From Dicyema japonicum (lineage: Eukaryota; Dicyemida; Rhombozoa; Dicyemidae): DNA of 64,000 bases. The notes under the pieces were generated by a model that saw nothing but the letters and a program-made list of their open reading frames with translations, ran no database searches and was not told where the DNA came from. The translations under genes and the position numbers were made by a program. Of this stretch, positions 35,175 to 46,500 are shown piece by piece. The stretch covers positions 124,001 to 188,000 of the forward strand of contig RDEW01000022.1 in the NCBI GenBank assembly GCA_011109175.1. The letters run 5' to 3'. Position 1 is the first letter of the stretch, and the number at the start of each line of letters is the position of its first letter.

Positions 35175-35775
35175 CCTGAGTCGTACTCTCCGTTGATGTT
35201 GTGGTAGTTGTTTTAACTAGAATAGTAACATAATATATATATGCAAAAAATATTAGTTGATTAAAAAAAATAAAAATAAAGTTGATTACATAATACAAAA
35301 ATTGTACTTTGAGTGGTAGCTTCCGTTGGTGTTGTGGTAGTGGAAGCGACTAAAATAATAGCATAAAATATATTGTAATAAAAATAACTAAATAAGCGTC
35401 ATAAATTACTAATTAGTGTTTACTTGTAGTAGGCTGAGTAAATCTGCATTCAGTAACTAAAATTCATAATAAAAATAACCATCTCCAGAAAAATTTTTAA
35501 TTTTCGTTGTGTTGGATATTTGGATTGTTAATTCGTTCATTATAAGAATACTACCTTCACCGAATTGAATTTGAAGTTCACCGCAATAATATACATTATT
35601 GAAATAATCAGTAATCAATTTAGCATACACATTACCTAAACATATTTTTTACAAAGTACTATCAATTTGAATATCCATTTTGTCTAATTCATAATTCTTA
35701 TTACTTTTTGTAACTCGAATGTAAATTTTTAACCTATTAACTGCCATTATGATGGATATACGGTCAGTGTTTTGA
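35175..35775 (-). pseudogene. Surface-protein family, inverted partial copy
   Basis: The minus strand is close to the plus-strand gene at 22.30-22.79 kb. It enters in mid-exon at NQNTDRISIIMAVNRLKIY, continues over a 24-nt intron to VYHCGELQIQF and FSGN, then TECRFTQPTT. Two 42-nt Thr-rich mini-exons follow: 35308-35349 (ASTTTTPTEATTQ) and 35175-35216 (VKTTTTTSTESTTQ). The upstream end is cut at an ambiguous base (35776), directly beside the micro-exon array, so the join may be an assembly artefact. No start codon or transmembrane exon. Confidence 0.65.
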
Positions 35776-35776
35776 N

Positions 35777-37215
35777 AACAGTCATTTTACCTTCAATCGT
35801 CGACGGATTTGTAGAAGCTAGGGAAATTAACAGTCATTATACCTTCAATCGTCGACGGATTTGTAGAAGCTAGGGAAATGAACAGTCATTTTACCTTCAA
35901 TCGTCGACGGATTTGTAGAAGCTAGGGAAATGAACAGTCATTTTACCTTCAATCGTCGACGGATTTGTAGAAGCTAGGGAAATGAACAGTCATTTTACCT
36001 TCAATCGTCGACGGATTTGTAGAAGCTAGGGAAATGAACAGTCATTTTACCTTCAATCGTCGACGGATTTGTAGAAGCTAGGGAAATTAACAGTCATTAT
36101 ACCTGATGTTGTTGACTGAGTAGTAGAAGCTAGAGAAATGAAAAGTCATTATACCATCAGTAGATGAAGTGATAAAAGCTGACGTTAATAAAAAGTCATT
36201 TTACCTTCAATCGTCGACGGATTTGTAGAAGCTAGGGAAATGAACAGTCATTATACCTGATGTTGTTGACTGAGTAGTAGAAGCTAGGAAAATGAACAGT
36301 CATTATACATGATGTTGTTGACTGAGTAGTAGAAGCTAGGGAAATGAAAAGTAATTATACGTGATGTTGTTGACTGAGTAGTAGAAGCTAGGAAAATGAA
36401 CAGTCATTTTACCTGATGTTGTCGACTGAATAGTGGAATCTAGGGAAATGAAAAGTCATTATACCATCAGTAGATGAAGTGATAAAAGCTGACGTTAATA
36501 AAAAGTCATTTTACCTGCAATCGTCGACGGTTTAGTAGAAGCTAGGGAAATGAACAGTTTTTATACCTGCTGTCGTCGACTGAGTAGTAGTATTATCTTG
36601 GAAAATGACTAATCATCATACATTCAGGCAATGGATAAGTAAATTCTAAAGTTAATGAAAAATCATTATACTTCTTAGTGTCGTCTGAAGATATGAAGCT
36701 ATGGAATTTAACAGTTTTTTATACCTTCTTTCGTCGACGGAGTAGTAGAAGCTTTGAATATGACTAGTCATTATACCTTTAGTCAATGAACTGATAGAGG
36801 CTATCGTTAATGAACAGTCACTATACCTTCAGCCAATGGAGTGGTAGTAGCTGACGTTAATGAAAAGTCATAATACCTGTAGTTGTCGACGGAGTAGTAG
36901 AAGCTAGGATAATGACTAGTCATTATACTCTTAGTCAATGAACTGGTATAGGCTATCGTTAATGAACAGTCATTATACCTTCAATCAATGGAGTGGTAGC
37001 AGCTGACGTTAATGAAAAGTCATAATACCTGTTGTTGTCGACGGAGTAGTAGAAGCTAGGGATGGGACTAGTCATCATACCTGCTGTTGTCGACTGAGTA
37101 GTAGAATCTAGGGAAGTGACTAGTCATCATACCTGTTGTCGTCGACGGAGTAGTAGAATCTAGAGAATTGACTAGTCATTATACCTTCAATAAATGAAGT
37201 AGTATCTTCATTTTC
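35777..37215 (-). CDS. Array of 28 micro-exons and micro-introns encoding Ser/Thr-rich repeats
   Basis: Read on the minus strand, this is a tandem array with a period of about 50-52 nt. Each unit is an exon of 24, 27 or 30 nt followed by an intron of about 24-26 nt starting GT and ending AG. Typical introns start gtaaaatgactg or gtataatgac and end ccctag or cgtcag. I count 28 units. Every exon is a multiple of three and all lie in phase 1, so the spliced frame stays open throughout. Products are repeats such as ASTNPSTIE, ASTTQSTTS, ASTTPSTTT, AFITSSTD, AATTPLIE and ASISSLTK. This is a mucin-like Ser/Thr/Pro stalk with no hydrophobic segment. The 3'-most six exons are identical or nearly so, evidence of recent unit duplication. 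The next sequence in the transcript direction is the YHCG-domain copy, across an ambiguous base at 35776. Start and end of the gene are not certain; expression and splicing are inferred. Confidence 0.75.
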
Positions 37216-37700
37216 TATTAATTAAAATTTACATTAATACCTTTTCCTTAACTTAATCCAATCTCTATTAATCAAAATTTACAATTTACTGGAAAATATT
37301 TCGAAGAATATCAAAAGACTGACTAATATCATTCAACATTTCCGTCTGTGTTCGATTATAAATATTCATCAAAGAATTTGACCTTATTTATTGTGAGTCG
37401 AATGAATTCCATACACATAAAGGGATATTAGCTTATATCTCGATTAATTTCTTCTCTTACTAATCTCACTTCACGTAATGGAAACGTTCTTTTTTATCTC
37501 TGATGATATCAATAAAAATTCTTTGTCTAAAAATAAATAACAATAAAAACTAACTTCACAATCATATTTGTTCACAAAAGAGACTCCTGACAAACACCAC
37601 AGATTTCAACATTACCCTATAAGACGTCCGAATTATACTTGGAAAAACTCGTTACTTTTATAGAGGATATCCCTGGGGACTTGGAATTAAATTTTTATTT
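37215..37700 (-). CDS. Possible 5' exons of the micro-exon gene
   Basis: Upstream of the array on the minus strand, GT-AG micro-introns of 25-26 nt continue (37216-37241 and about 37266-37290). They flank a 24-nt block, and before it lies an open stretch reading MNIYNRTQTEMLNDISQSF. In the array's phase the 24-nt block contains TAA, so at least one junction is wrong or the block is skipped. No signal peptide could be identified. Tentative. Confidence 0.25.
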
Positions 37701-38580
37701 TATTACATCAAATATATATGAACGAAGTTTAATTAACTTTGGAATTTCATATATACACAGATTGACTTTCCCTATTTTTTTGTTAGGTTTGTAATGTACA
37801 TCAACTGGATAACTCTCTGGGTACTCTTTGAATTATTTTAACTCAAGCCAATTTTTAATTTGAAACTTTTTTTATATGATATTTTGACTATTAACCACAT
37901 TTTTGAAATATCTTAATAATGTCAAGGATCATATATATTATGAATGTGCTATCTATGGATTTGATCTTTTATAGACATATGAATTCGTGATCCGCTTTCA
38001 ATTGGCACAAAAAATAAGTAACTAAAACCAATTAATTGTTTTTTAAACTCAAACGATTGAATAATCAATCAGTATAATTTATCTTATTTGTTATTCCCAA
38101 TTGCTCATCAGTGACAGCTCACAGTCGCCTTCGATTACTTGGATCCACTTATCCCTATGGTGACGGCATTGAACGCTAATTTGGGACTATGAATGCCCCA
38201 GGCTGACTGGTGGAACTTAATAAAACCTATTATGGGTAATTCTGGATTTATTCAAAACTATGAGAAACCTCGAAAGTATTCAGTAGGGCGAATTTTGTCA
38301 TTATCTCAAAAATTCATATGTTCTTTAAATTTGTTTGAAACTTGCACAAAAAATTTAATAACATTCACAAGTTCGTGTTAGTTAACAATTTTTTTAAAAA
38401 AATATTGCTTCAGATTTTTTTCCATCTACTAACTCGATAGATCATGATTGCATCCAACAAGACAACTCAAATGTACTTCTTTATAAATCAATAGTTAAGT
38501 CAAAAAATCAAAATTAGATTTTCGGTCAATAATGTAAAATAATTTATTGATTTTCTTATTGATTTTTTTGAGTTTTTGAA
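37700..38580. other. AT-rich, no gene seen
   Basis: Stops in all frames and no match to the repeats or genes in the window. Confidence 0.4.
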
Positions 38581-38589
38581 TTAGATAAT

Positions 38590-40560
38590 AACTTGTCATC
38601 GAGATACGTTCTCGGAACCAACCAGTCTCTCGCGGATCCTTGGTCACAACTTGAATCATGGAGCCGATCTTACGAACCAACTCATCTGCTTGGGGCCAAG
38701 GATTCCTGACGTTTCCACTGCGAATGGAACAAAAAGATACTCCTCCGAAATTCTCTGGTACTCTTTCGTTCCTCCTGCTTTGAAGCATGTCCTGGGTCTG
38801 AAGCAGAAGTAACCAAATTAGACGGGGAATAAGTATCAACACACGTCGCGTCCCAGATCAGGTTTCGTCCGTTAGCGAATGGAAAAGTCGTCATCCCATC
38901 AGGGTGTTTTCTATCGTTTCGGGAAAGACCAGCAGGTTCTAACAGGCAATTGTGTCCAGCAGAGGCAAGGGAATTCTTTAATGTCATGTTAAGACAGGAG
39001 TGCCTGGGGAAACGACCCGCACTCATCTTGCATGACAAGGGATGATAACCAAAAGGATCGATCCAACGTCCACAGCGGCATTTTCTTTCGGCACACAATT
39101 TAAGACCAAGACGAAGCGAGGTAGCTATCCTCACAGCTTCATCATCCAACAGGTTTCAATTTCGGCAGATGGATAAGCGTTCATCCAGGCCCCCGTCGAG
39201 TGACAACTAGCTGTTTTGAGGCAGGCAAGCCTTCTTACATCTTCCGTCTTTTCAAGGGACTCTTTCTTCTTTTCGAAGACACAAAACAAATAGGACTTTT
39301 GCTTATCACAATTGGCCGGAGCATTCAGGTACAAATTCATCCATTCATCCCAGGCTCCCGACGGCGTCAGCGGTACGTTTAGTCTGGAAGTAGAGTGAAG
39401 GACCGTATCCACTAAACGCCTTGACGAGCCGAACGAAGAAATAGGCGCCCAAAGCAACGTCCGAAGGAAGAGAAAGACCCAAACCACCGCAGGCTACAGG
39501 GAGTGAGGCCTGTAACCATCCGAAATCATCAAAACGAACATTAAGAATGGACCCCATCGTCGACCGATATCCATATCAATTAACGATAGAAGGTCTTTTT
39601 CGGCGTAGCATGGGGATCCCCGTAGAATAAAAAGGAGTCTTGGGAGAATGAGACAATTCTTCAGCATAAAAAAGGCGACATGACGGTCCAAAAAACTCAT
39701 CCTGTCGGCATACTGACGTAAATTAGTCCTCTTGCCTTCCAATAACTCCCTCACCCGGTTTACCAAAATCCCACACCCAAGGAAGTCGAGAGAATCAATA
39801 TGAGTCTCCCTAACCCCTGGGATGATTTCGCAGAGTTTTCTATGAAAAAGGTAGAATGAATCGGAACTCAAATTCAGATTAATTGCTTCGCACTTTTCAT
39901 TGTTAAATTCCAGACCGATTTTTCCACACAAACTTCTGATCGACGCAACTTTGGAGAGAATATCATCGGGACTTCCACCGAGAATACAATCGTCCAGATA
40001 CCAGACGTTCAGTGGAGTGCAACGGTCCTGGGCAATATGGTCGATAGACAAGGAAAATAGAAGAGGACCGAGTGGGTCCCCCTGTTGAACTCCGGATCCG
40101 GACGAAATAATTCCACTGCCAAAAGCAAGAGGGATGGATCCGAATACGCGAGATATACAAAGGGATAAATCTGAGGAATCCTCCTTCTACAAGTATCAAG
40201 GACGGTGTCCCTTCTGACTGAATTGAAGCATTCCGGAGGTCCAATTTGAATAAAACTCTGTCCTCAACATTAAATTCAGCTGATTGTGACGCAAATTCTC
40301 TCACTGCGTGGATCCCAGCTTCACAGCCGCCATTGATTCCGACACCAAGCTGCGAAGGACAAAATTCGGCTGAAATTCGGGAGATAACAAAACGACAAGC
40401 CATTTTTGCGGATAAACGTCGAAATACGTTTCCAATTGCAATGGGGCAAATACCACCATCTTTCTCTCCAAGGCCCGTTAGATTCGCCGAAAAGAGGAGA
40501 TTCCGACCAAAATCGGAAACGTCATGGCCATTCAGATGCCTTAAATTTAATTATAATTAA
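38590..40560 (-). mobile_element. WYLDD-type retroelement: RT plus C-terminal zinc/nuclease region
   Basis: Minus strand. The RT begins near 40500 with KDGGICPIAIGNVFRRLS, then CPSQLGVGINGGCEAGIHAV and LFKLDLRNA. After a frameshift come GSGVQQGDPLGPLLFSLSID and the catalytic NVWYLDDCILGG (about 39990), where YLDD replaces the usual YADD. Downstream are FLGCGILV, VACGGLGLSLPSD and a C-terminal zinc-binding-like block CRCGRWIDPFGYHPLSC, then HPDGMTTFPF and NLIWDATCVD. I read the last two as the PD and D of a restriction-like nuclease. The order RT, zinc motif, PD-D resembles R2-type elements; the affiliation is inference. At least four frame breaks and no N-terminal region: a dead, 5'-truncated copy. 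Confidence 0.75.
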
Positions 40561-40569
40561 TTGATTTAA

Positions 40570-41020
40570 TTTATAAAATGATAATAAAAAAAAAAAACTT
40601 GTCATCAACTGTCATGTCTCGTTCAATCAATAAGGTCATTGAAAAGATTAGACTGTTATTAGCAAATATCTTGGTGAATTTTATATCAACTCACGAATTT
40701 TCTATCAAAAGCTTTTTATGATTATTTTGTCTAAGAAACATTTCAAACTAAAAGTTCATTTTTATCACTATTTCAAAGGTTTTACTGTAAAAATATCTGT
40801 TTTTTTCATTCCATCTACTCACTCTGGGATCAATAGGTCACTAATCCTTATTTGAATATGATTTCTTTGCATTAGTGGAACATTAAAGTTTAAAAACTTA
40901 TTTGATTTATTGGATATCGTTTTCGAGTTAGGGGACAACTCACCTGTAGGCAAGTATCTTTACAGTACAAGACGTAGCTAACATATTCAAAATGTATCAT
41001 AATTTTGATACTGACATATT
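40570..41020. other. AT-rich spacer between two LINEs
   Basis: Contains a run of about 12 A residues near 40589 but nothing else I can name. Confidence 0.4.
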
Positions 41021-41179
41021 GAATTTTGAATGTTAGCGTGGTGTCATGTGGCTCATCAGAAATGGTGTCACCCATTCCAAAATGGAACGAAAAGAGCCAA
41101 CAGCTTCTCCCCACCGTCCGGTGGTCCTCACATCTCCTGTGTCTTCGACCCTGTCTGGTGTCCCCATTTATCCAGACTT

Positions 41180-41220
41180 TTGATTCTTCTATGTGGGACG
41201 TCGAAACCAATCCTGGTCCA
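41180..41220 (+). other. 2A-like peptide motif split by a one-base frameshift
   Basis: One frame reads LILLCG up to 41197 and the next frame reads DVETNPGP at 41197-41220. Both are characteristic parts of 2A-like ribosome-skipping peptides, known from picornaviruses and also from the N-termini of some animal and trypanosome LINE proteins. The two parts overlap by one base, so a single-base loss in a GGG run has split the motif. Confidence 0.65.
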
Positions 41221-42233
41221 TGGAGAAGTTTTACAATTATACAACTGAATACGAATGGGATCAGGAAGAAAATCTTGAACTCCGGGCACTCCTCCGCGAA
41301 AATGAGGCTGATCTCGCTTTTATACAGGAGTCCAAGCTATCTCCCTCCATTCCAACACTCTCTTTTCCCGGATACACAGTGATCCGTAAAGATTGTCAGG
41401 GAGGACGCGGAGGAGGACTACTTACTATTATAAAGAACGATGTTCCTTTTATGGATACAACTCAACGAACCTCAGAGCTTCTTGACTCCGACAAGACTTT
41501 GGAGCAGATTACTGTCAAATCGAGTTATTCCCGTCCTTTTGGATACATTTGGCTAATTTAGATATTCCTCCACAAGGATCCTGTACGTCATCTTACACCC
41601 CTGATTTATCACGCATTTCAACATTGAAAAATCTACTGTTATGTGGGGATCTTAATGCACGACATCCATTTTGGCTCATTTTCCCAATCCTCTGATAACC
41701 GATGATAACTCATTGCAAATTATCTTCATGACCTGATTATACTGAACAACCCTAACTCACATACGAGGACCCCATTAAGGATGACTGAAAGCTGCACATC
41801 CCCGACTTACACTATGCTCACCTTCTCTGGCTGGACTCATTTCCTGGAACGTCTTTTACGGCTTCTCCAGTGACCATAATTCAATCCTTCTAAAACTGAG
41901 AGGTCTTCGACGATACAGGAGACGGCCGACGGAATCAAAAAGATTCAAGGATTATACGATGGTTGACTGGTCTGGTTTCAGTAACTTGTGGATAAATTCT
42001 TGGCCCGAAGATTATCTTCCCCAATACGCTCTATTGATGAGGCCGCAGATATTATCAGCGCTGCCATTCGGAAAGCTGACCATATTTTTATTCCTATATC
42101 GTCATACAAGAAGTTTATTCCTACCCTCAGCTCTTATACAATAAGTCTTATAAAACAAAGAGACCGGCTGAAGAGATGCCATCTGTTGGACATGAAGTCT
42201 TTGACAGCCTCAACAAGGATCTCAGAGCATAAG

Positions 42234-42366
42234 AAAGGATCTGTCAGAGCATAAAAAAACAAGGACAAGAGATGGCAGCATCTAGTTAACCACCTCGAAT
42301 AAAAGGATCTGTCAGAGCATAAAAGAACACAAGGACAAGAGATTGCAGCATCTAGTTAACCACCTC
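42234..42366. repeat. 67-bp tandem duplication inside the LINE
   Basis: aaaggatctgtcagagcata begins at 42234 and again at 42301. Both copies end with taaccacctcga and differ by a few bases. The duplication shifts the RT upstream frame. Confidence 0.8.
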
Positions 42367-44139
42367 GACAGGAAAAGTACATCCCGACATTTCTGGAAAA
42401 CTCTTAAACAAGTCAAGTCGGAACTGGATGATGCAGACGGAACCGGAAAGTCTTCTCCTGAACACTTATACCACCTACATCCTAACACCCTTATGAAACA
42501 TTACGCTGGAATTAGCTTCAAACCATTCTCGAAACACCTGGACATTAAGGTGCGTGCCCATAAACCGAAGAAGGAACCTTACCACGAACTATTCACAGAT
42601 GACCAAGTCTTGGATGTGATCACCAGATTAAAGAGCTCACGGGCGTGCGGGCCTGACAAAGTATCTTCTATTCACCTAAAACACCTAAGCCACTACGCAA
42701 TTGGCTACCTCACGCATATATACAACCTGTCCATTAACTATAATATTACTTCTCAAGATTTGGAAGAATTCTATTATCAGACCGATATTGAAGGCTGGAA
42801 AATCAGAGACAGAACCTGCATCCTACAGGCCTATTTCCGTTACCAGCACACTATCAAAAATTATGGAGAAACTTGTATTATCAGTCATTATTCCGTATCT
42901 TCCGCGTCCTATATTTCAACATGGTTTCCTCCGCGGTAGGTCCATCGCTACATACTTGGCAACTTTATCGCAGTTCATTGCCGACGGTTTTAACACCCAT
43001 CCTCCGCCTCACAAACGCACAATCTTGGTTTCTATTGACATCAACAAAGCCTTTGACACTGTTTCGAGGAAAATCTGGTTGGAACAATATTTTCTACTAA
43101 TATTCGTCCGAATGTGAAATTATGGCTGGCCAACTTTTTGTCTGGAAGACGTGGAAGAGTAGTCAGTGGTGATCTCAGATCTAGATCACGATTACTACCG
43201 AACGGGGTACCCCAGGGGTCTCCACTTTCACCAATTCTATTCAACCTATTCCTACACGACCTACCTAATGATGGAGACGAAGATTCCCTGCTATTATCCT
43301 ACGCAGACGATGTAGTCATTGCAATACGGAACCGCTTGACGCAAGTCGCATCCCTTAAAACTCAGACAAAATTGAACACTCTCCACGATTGGATTGTTGG
43401 CAATCGACTAACGATTTCTTCAACCAAGTCTATCTGTTCCACATTCACGTCGGACCGTCGTTCCAAGGATGAACCGAGTATTTTTATTGGTCCCGCTCGG
43501 ATTCCAGTGACAAGGTCCCCCACTGTCCTTGGAGTCATGTACGACAGCCTTCTCAAATTCAACTCCCACGCAACAGACATGATCACCAGGGGCCTCAAGA
43601 AAGTTAACGTTATACGCGCCCTTGTTCAGAGGACCACTAGGAACATGGACTTTTCCGTTTCTACCATTTACCAACAAACAATCGCGCCTGCCATTGAGTA
43701 TGCTTCCGTTGCATGGAGATTCGGGCTATCGGAGTCTATGGTCCAAAGAATCAACTCGATATACCGGAAAACAATCAGTATGCTTTCCCCACGTAATGGA
43801 TCAACAGTCGACCCACTACTCATGGAAGCTAAGATCCGTAGTCGTGGCTCCGGATTTCTTCGCGTCTGTGAGGAAGATGGAAATCCGCTTCGCCTGATCC
43901 TTTCCATGGCAAGAGAAAACCGATTGGATAAGAAATTCCCTCTCCGATCGGATTCCTCTGCAAGACCGAGAGAAGGCTCTTCCGGAAAGTAGCGGGGACG
44001 ATGGAAGATCACAGACGTCGAATGGCACAATTGATTGCGAGGACTGAGATCACCTAACTGTTTGACTCTTTTGTCTTTCTTTCTCGGTGTTCCCGGGGTT
44101 ATTAAATAAATAAATATTTTAAAATCAATAAAGTCAATT

Positions 44140-45420
44140 TTTTATGTAAAAATTTCTGATTTGTAAAATCAAAAAATAGCCCTAGTTATCAGTCTACCTT
44201 GCAATCTAAGGTTTAGTGACGCTGACGGGGGTTAAATAATAATAGCCCTTTCATACACGGATTTTGTTTTTTACTAATAAACGTCTTATTTTAAGAAAAA
44301 GAGTTGAACTTTGCACGAACTTTATTTAAAAAAAAGAGTTGAACTTTGCATGTAAATTATTTTTAACTTCTTTTAGTTGCCTGCGAGTCCCTTCAGTTCC
44401 GCAGGTATCACTGATGACTACGCCGATTGAAGTACGTCACGTTCAATTAAACGTTTAACTAACTTACATTAGCATTATTGATCCAGAACAACTGATTTTA
44501 AAGAAAAAGAATGTCCCATCTAACTAAGGGATCTCATACAAGAGGGAGATCAAAACCGACGGGGACAGGAATCTTGGAGATATCAAATGATGTTGGAACT
44601 GAAAGTCAAGAGACAGGTGGATCACATGACGTCATAGGAAGAAAGTCAGAATTGGTTGCTGATGGTATGGTTAGTGTAATAAATGCTAGAAAAATATCCA
44701 AAATCTTTTTTGTTCTCTCTCACATCAGTAAAACGACAAATTCCAGATATCTTACTGACTAGTGGTGTAGCTGTGGGTTCGATTCCCACACTTTTATTTA
44801 TTTGGTCGAGAGATTCCTTACAGCTATTTTTTTCGTCTGTCCTAGAGACACCATCGGACCCACCTAATTAAGGGAACGTCTAATTCTAGGAGACAACATA
44901 ATATCACCAAATTTTATTTAATTTTATAATTAATAAAATTAATTTAGCTTTAAATTAGAAAGCAATTGACCTGAGTATATAACATCAAAATCAATACTTT
45001 GTAACTAAGCAAGTAATATGGATTTGCAATTAAAAGAGCCAAAAAACATTGATGAATTCACAATTTATGTATTAAGTGGTATTATCTAGTTAAACTACAG
45101 TCTCAATTCTATTCAGGAGACTTTCGGGTCAATGTCCAACTCAGTTCTATCAATAAATATCATTTTTAAATTTATTTATTATTTAAAATAATTTCCTTAA
45201 TTTTTACTTGACGGGTTTAACAGAAAAGTTGAGGAAGTGGAAAGAAACATTGGGGGATTGGTTTCCCATGCTGGGATGGTTTATCGCAGATAACTCACTA
45301 AATTTCGCTTACTGATTTGATAAATTAAAATAAACTAGTTATCCTAATATTTATACTCCATATACGCTGAGAAAGCTTGATTTGAATTTAATCTGCGTTT
45401 ACGTAAGTGTAGCGGTCTAT
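44140..45420. other. No gene; one tRNA B-box-like string
   Basis: At about 44774-44791 gtgggttcgattcccaca is a perfect T-arm/B-box-like hairpin, but no tRNA acceptor stem or A box could be folded around it. It may be a fragment of a tRNA or tRNA-derived SINE. The rest is AT-rich with stops in all frames. A 20-bp string, agtggaaagaaacattgggg, at about 45236 recurs in altered form at 45517. Confidence 0.3.
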
Positions 45421-45439
45421 TTTTCTCATTTCGTGACAA

Positions 45440-45770
45440 TTCAGAATTTCGAACTTAGTTCAAGACTCGCTCAAAAAATTAGGGCAGCACTATTTGTTAT
45501 ATGCCGATGAAGCGGAAAGAAACATTGGGGTCTTATTATTTTGGCTAGCAATTTGGGAATATTGATGCCAAGATCATGTCACGTGCTATGGTATTGATAA
45601 GATAGTAATTTTAGGAACATAGTTCTTCAAGAACTTCGAGTTTATGATTTCTCTAGATTCCATGCTCATGGAGGATTAGGTTTTTTTGAACCTTTGAATC
45701 CTCTATTTTCGTATTTTCAAAAAGTAGAGGTTGTACTGTATTTATTGCCACAACACTAATAAATATCGAG
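45440..45770 (+). mobile_element. Possible LINE RT C-terminal fragment
   Basis: The frame gives NFRNIVLQELRVYDFSRFHA then HGGLGFFEPLNPLFSYF. The 'GGLGF/GGLGI' block after an 'LRV' segment is typical of the region after the RT palm in R2/NeSL-like and WYLDD-type elements (VACGGLGLSLPSD at 39.5 kb). Short and broken; moderate to low support. Confidence 0.3.
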
Positions 45771-46014
45771 AAAAGCATTATTGGAATAAAAAACTATCGT
45801 AAAAAGCTCTATCTTGGAAACTTCATAAATTTTCCTTTATAGTCGTATTCGTTTAAATCCCAAACTACAATAAACACGAATAGACCCTGACATGTTTTTT
45901 TCATCCTTAATAACGTTTCCCAGTTGTAGCCGTAATTGTATCCATGGATAGTCGAAAGGCCTCAAAGGAGTTTTTAGGAGGTTCAAGTAACGCTCTTTGA
46001 GTACAAAATCGTAA

Positions 46015-46500
46015 TTACAGGGTGCTGAAAAATCCCAGCATGTCTAGACAGCCATTTCCTATGCATTCAAAGTTATTTGTGTAAGCATATCCGTTTTTGT
46101 CGAACTTGATGACTGCAAAGCCGTGGTAGTCGGCTCCTAGAATGATCGTTTCCTAAATATATGGAACACACATTACTGTATATCTTACCCGATTCATTAT
46201 GTAATCTTGGACATACTTGCTTATATCTGATAATAATAACTGAATATTGTGCTTCCTGTAATCCTCTCTAAGTTATTTCTCGTAACAAGTACTCAACGTA
46301 ATCTTGGACAAAGCGACATATGTTTTCAAATTCGTGTATTGACCTTGCAAGCCCCAGTGCGATAGTTTCGGTGATTTGTGCTATCATGAAACTGTTGTTT
46401 GGACCGACTGAAATAATTAAACCACTACGGCAGGAATCGAATCTGAAGCAATCATTACCCCAGTTTTTTATCGAAAGGCGAACATTTTGTGTGATAGAAA
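46015..46500 (-). pseudogene. Proteasome-subunit-like gene or remnant
   Basis: Minus strand. Last exon 46015-46152: ETIILGADYHGFAVIKFDKN then ECIGNGCLDMLGFFSTL and stop. It is preceded by a 36-nt GT-AG intron (46153-46188), an exon 46189-46267 (YRKHNIQLLLSDISKYVQDY), a 25-nt intron (46268-46292) and an exon with AQITETIALGLARSIHEFEN. Further upstream TGVMIASDSIPA fits the 'GGVVIAAD' strand near the N-terminus of proteasome subunits. 'LGADYHG...IGNGCLDML' resembles the 'AGYD...G-x-GS' part of that fold. One frame break lies upstream near 46400. It is shorter than a normal subunit at the C-terminus. Identification is tentative. Confidence 0.4.

Larger units (their letters stand above)
41030..44130 (+). 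mobile_element. CR1/jockey-like LINE (family 2) with 2A-like motif, near full length
   Basis: The element starts with a short leader and a 2A-like motif (separate entry). An EEP endonuclease follows: IIQLNTNGIRKK, FIQESKL, YTVIRKDCQGGRGGGLLTII. A broken middle contains SSRACGPDKVSS (RT fingers). The RT proper is PISVTSTLSKIMEKL, GFLRGRSIATYLATLSQF, VSIDINKAFDTVSR, then the 292-aa ORF at 43114-43992 with NGVPQGSPLSPILFNLF, the catalytic SYADDVVIAI and PTVLGVMYD, ending near 44057 with MEDHRRRMAQLIARTEIT. The 3' tail is tttgtctttctttctcggtg...cccggggttattaaataaat. Several frameshifts and a 67-bp internal tandem duplication at 42234-42366 make it inactive. Confidence 0.85.

Noticed and set aside
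35777-37215. CRISPR-like array (27-nt and 25-nt alternating blocks)
   Set aside because: Both halves of each unit are repeats, there are no unique spacers, and the blocks have exact GT/AG splice borders and an open phase-1 frame. The context is eukaryotic.
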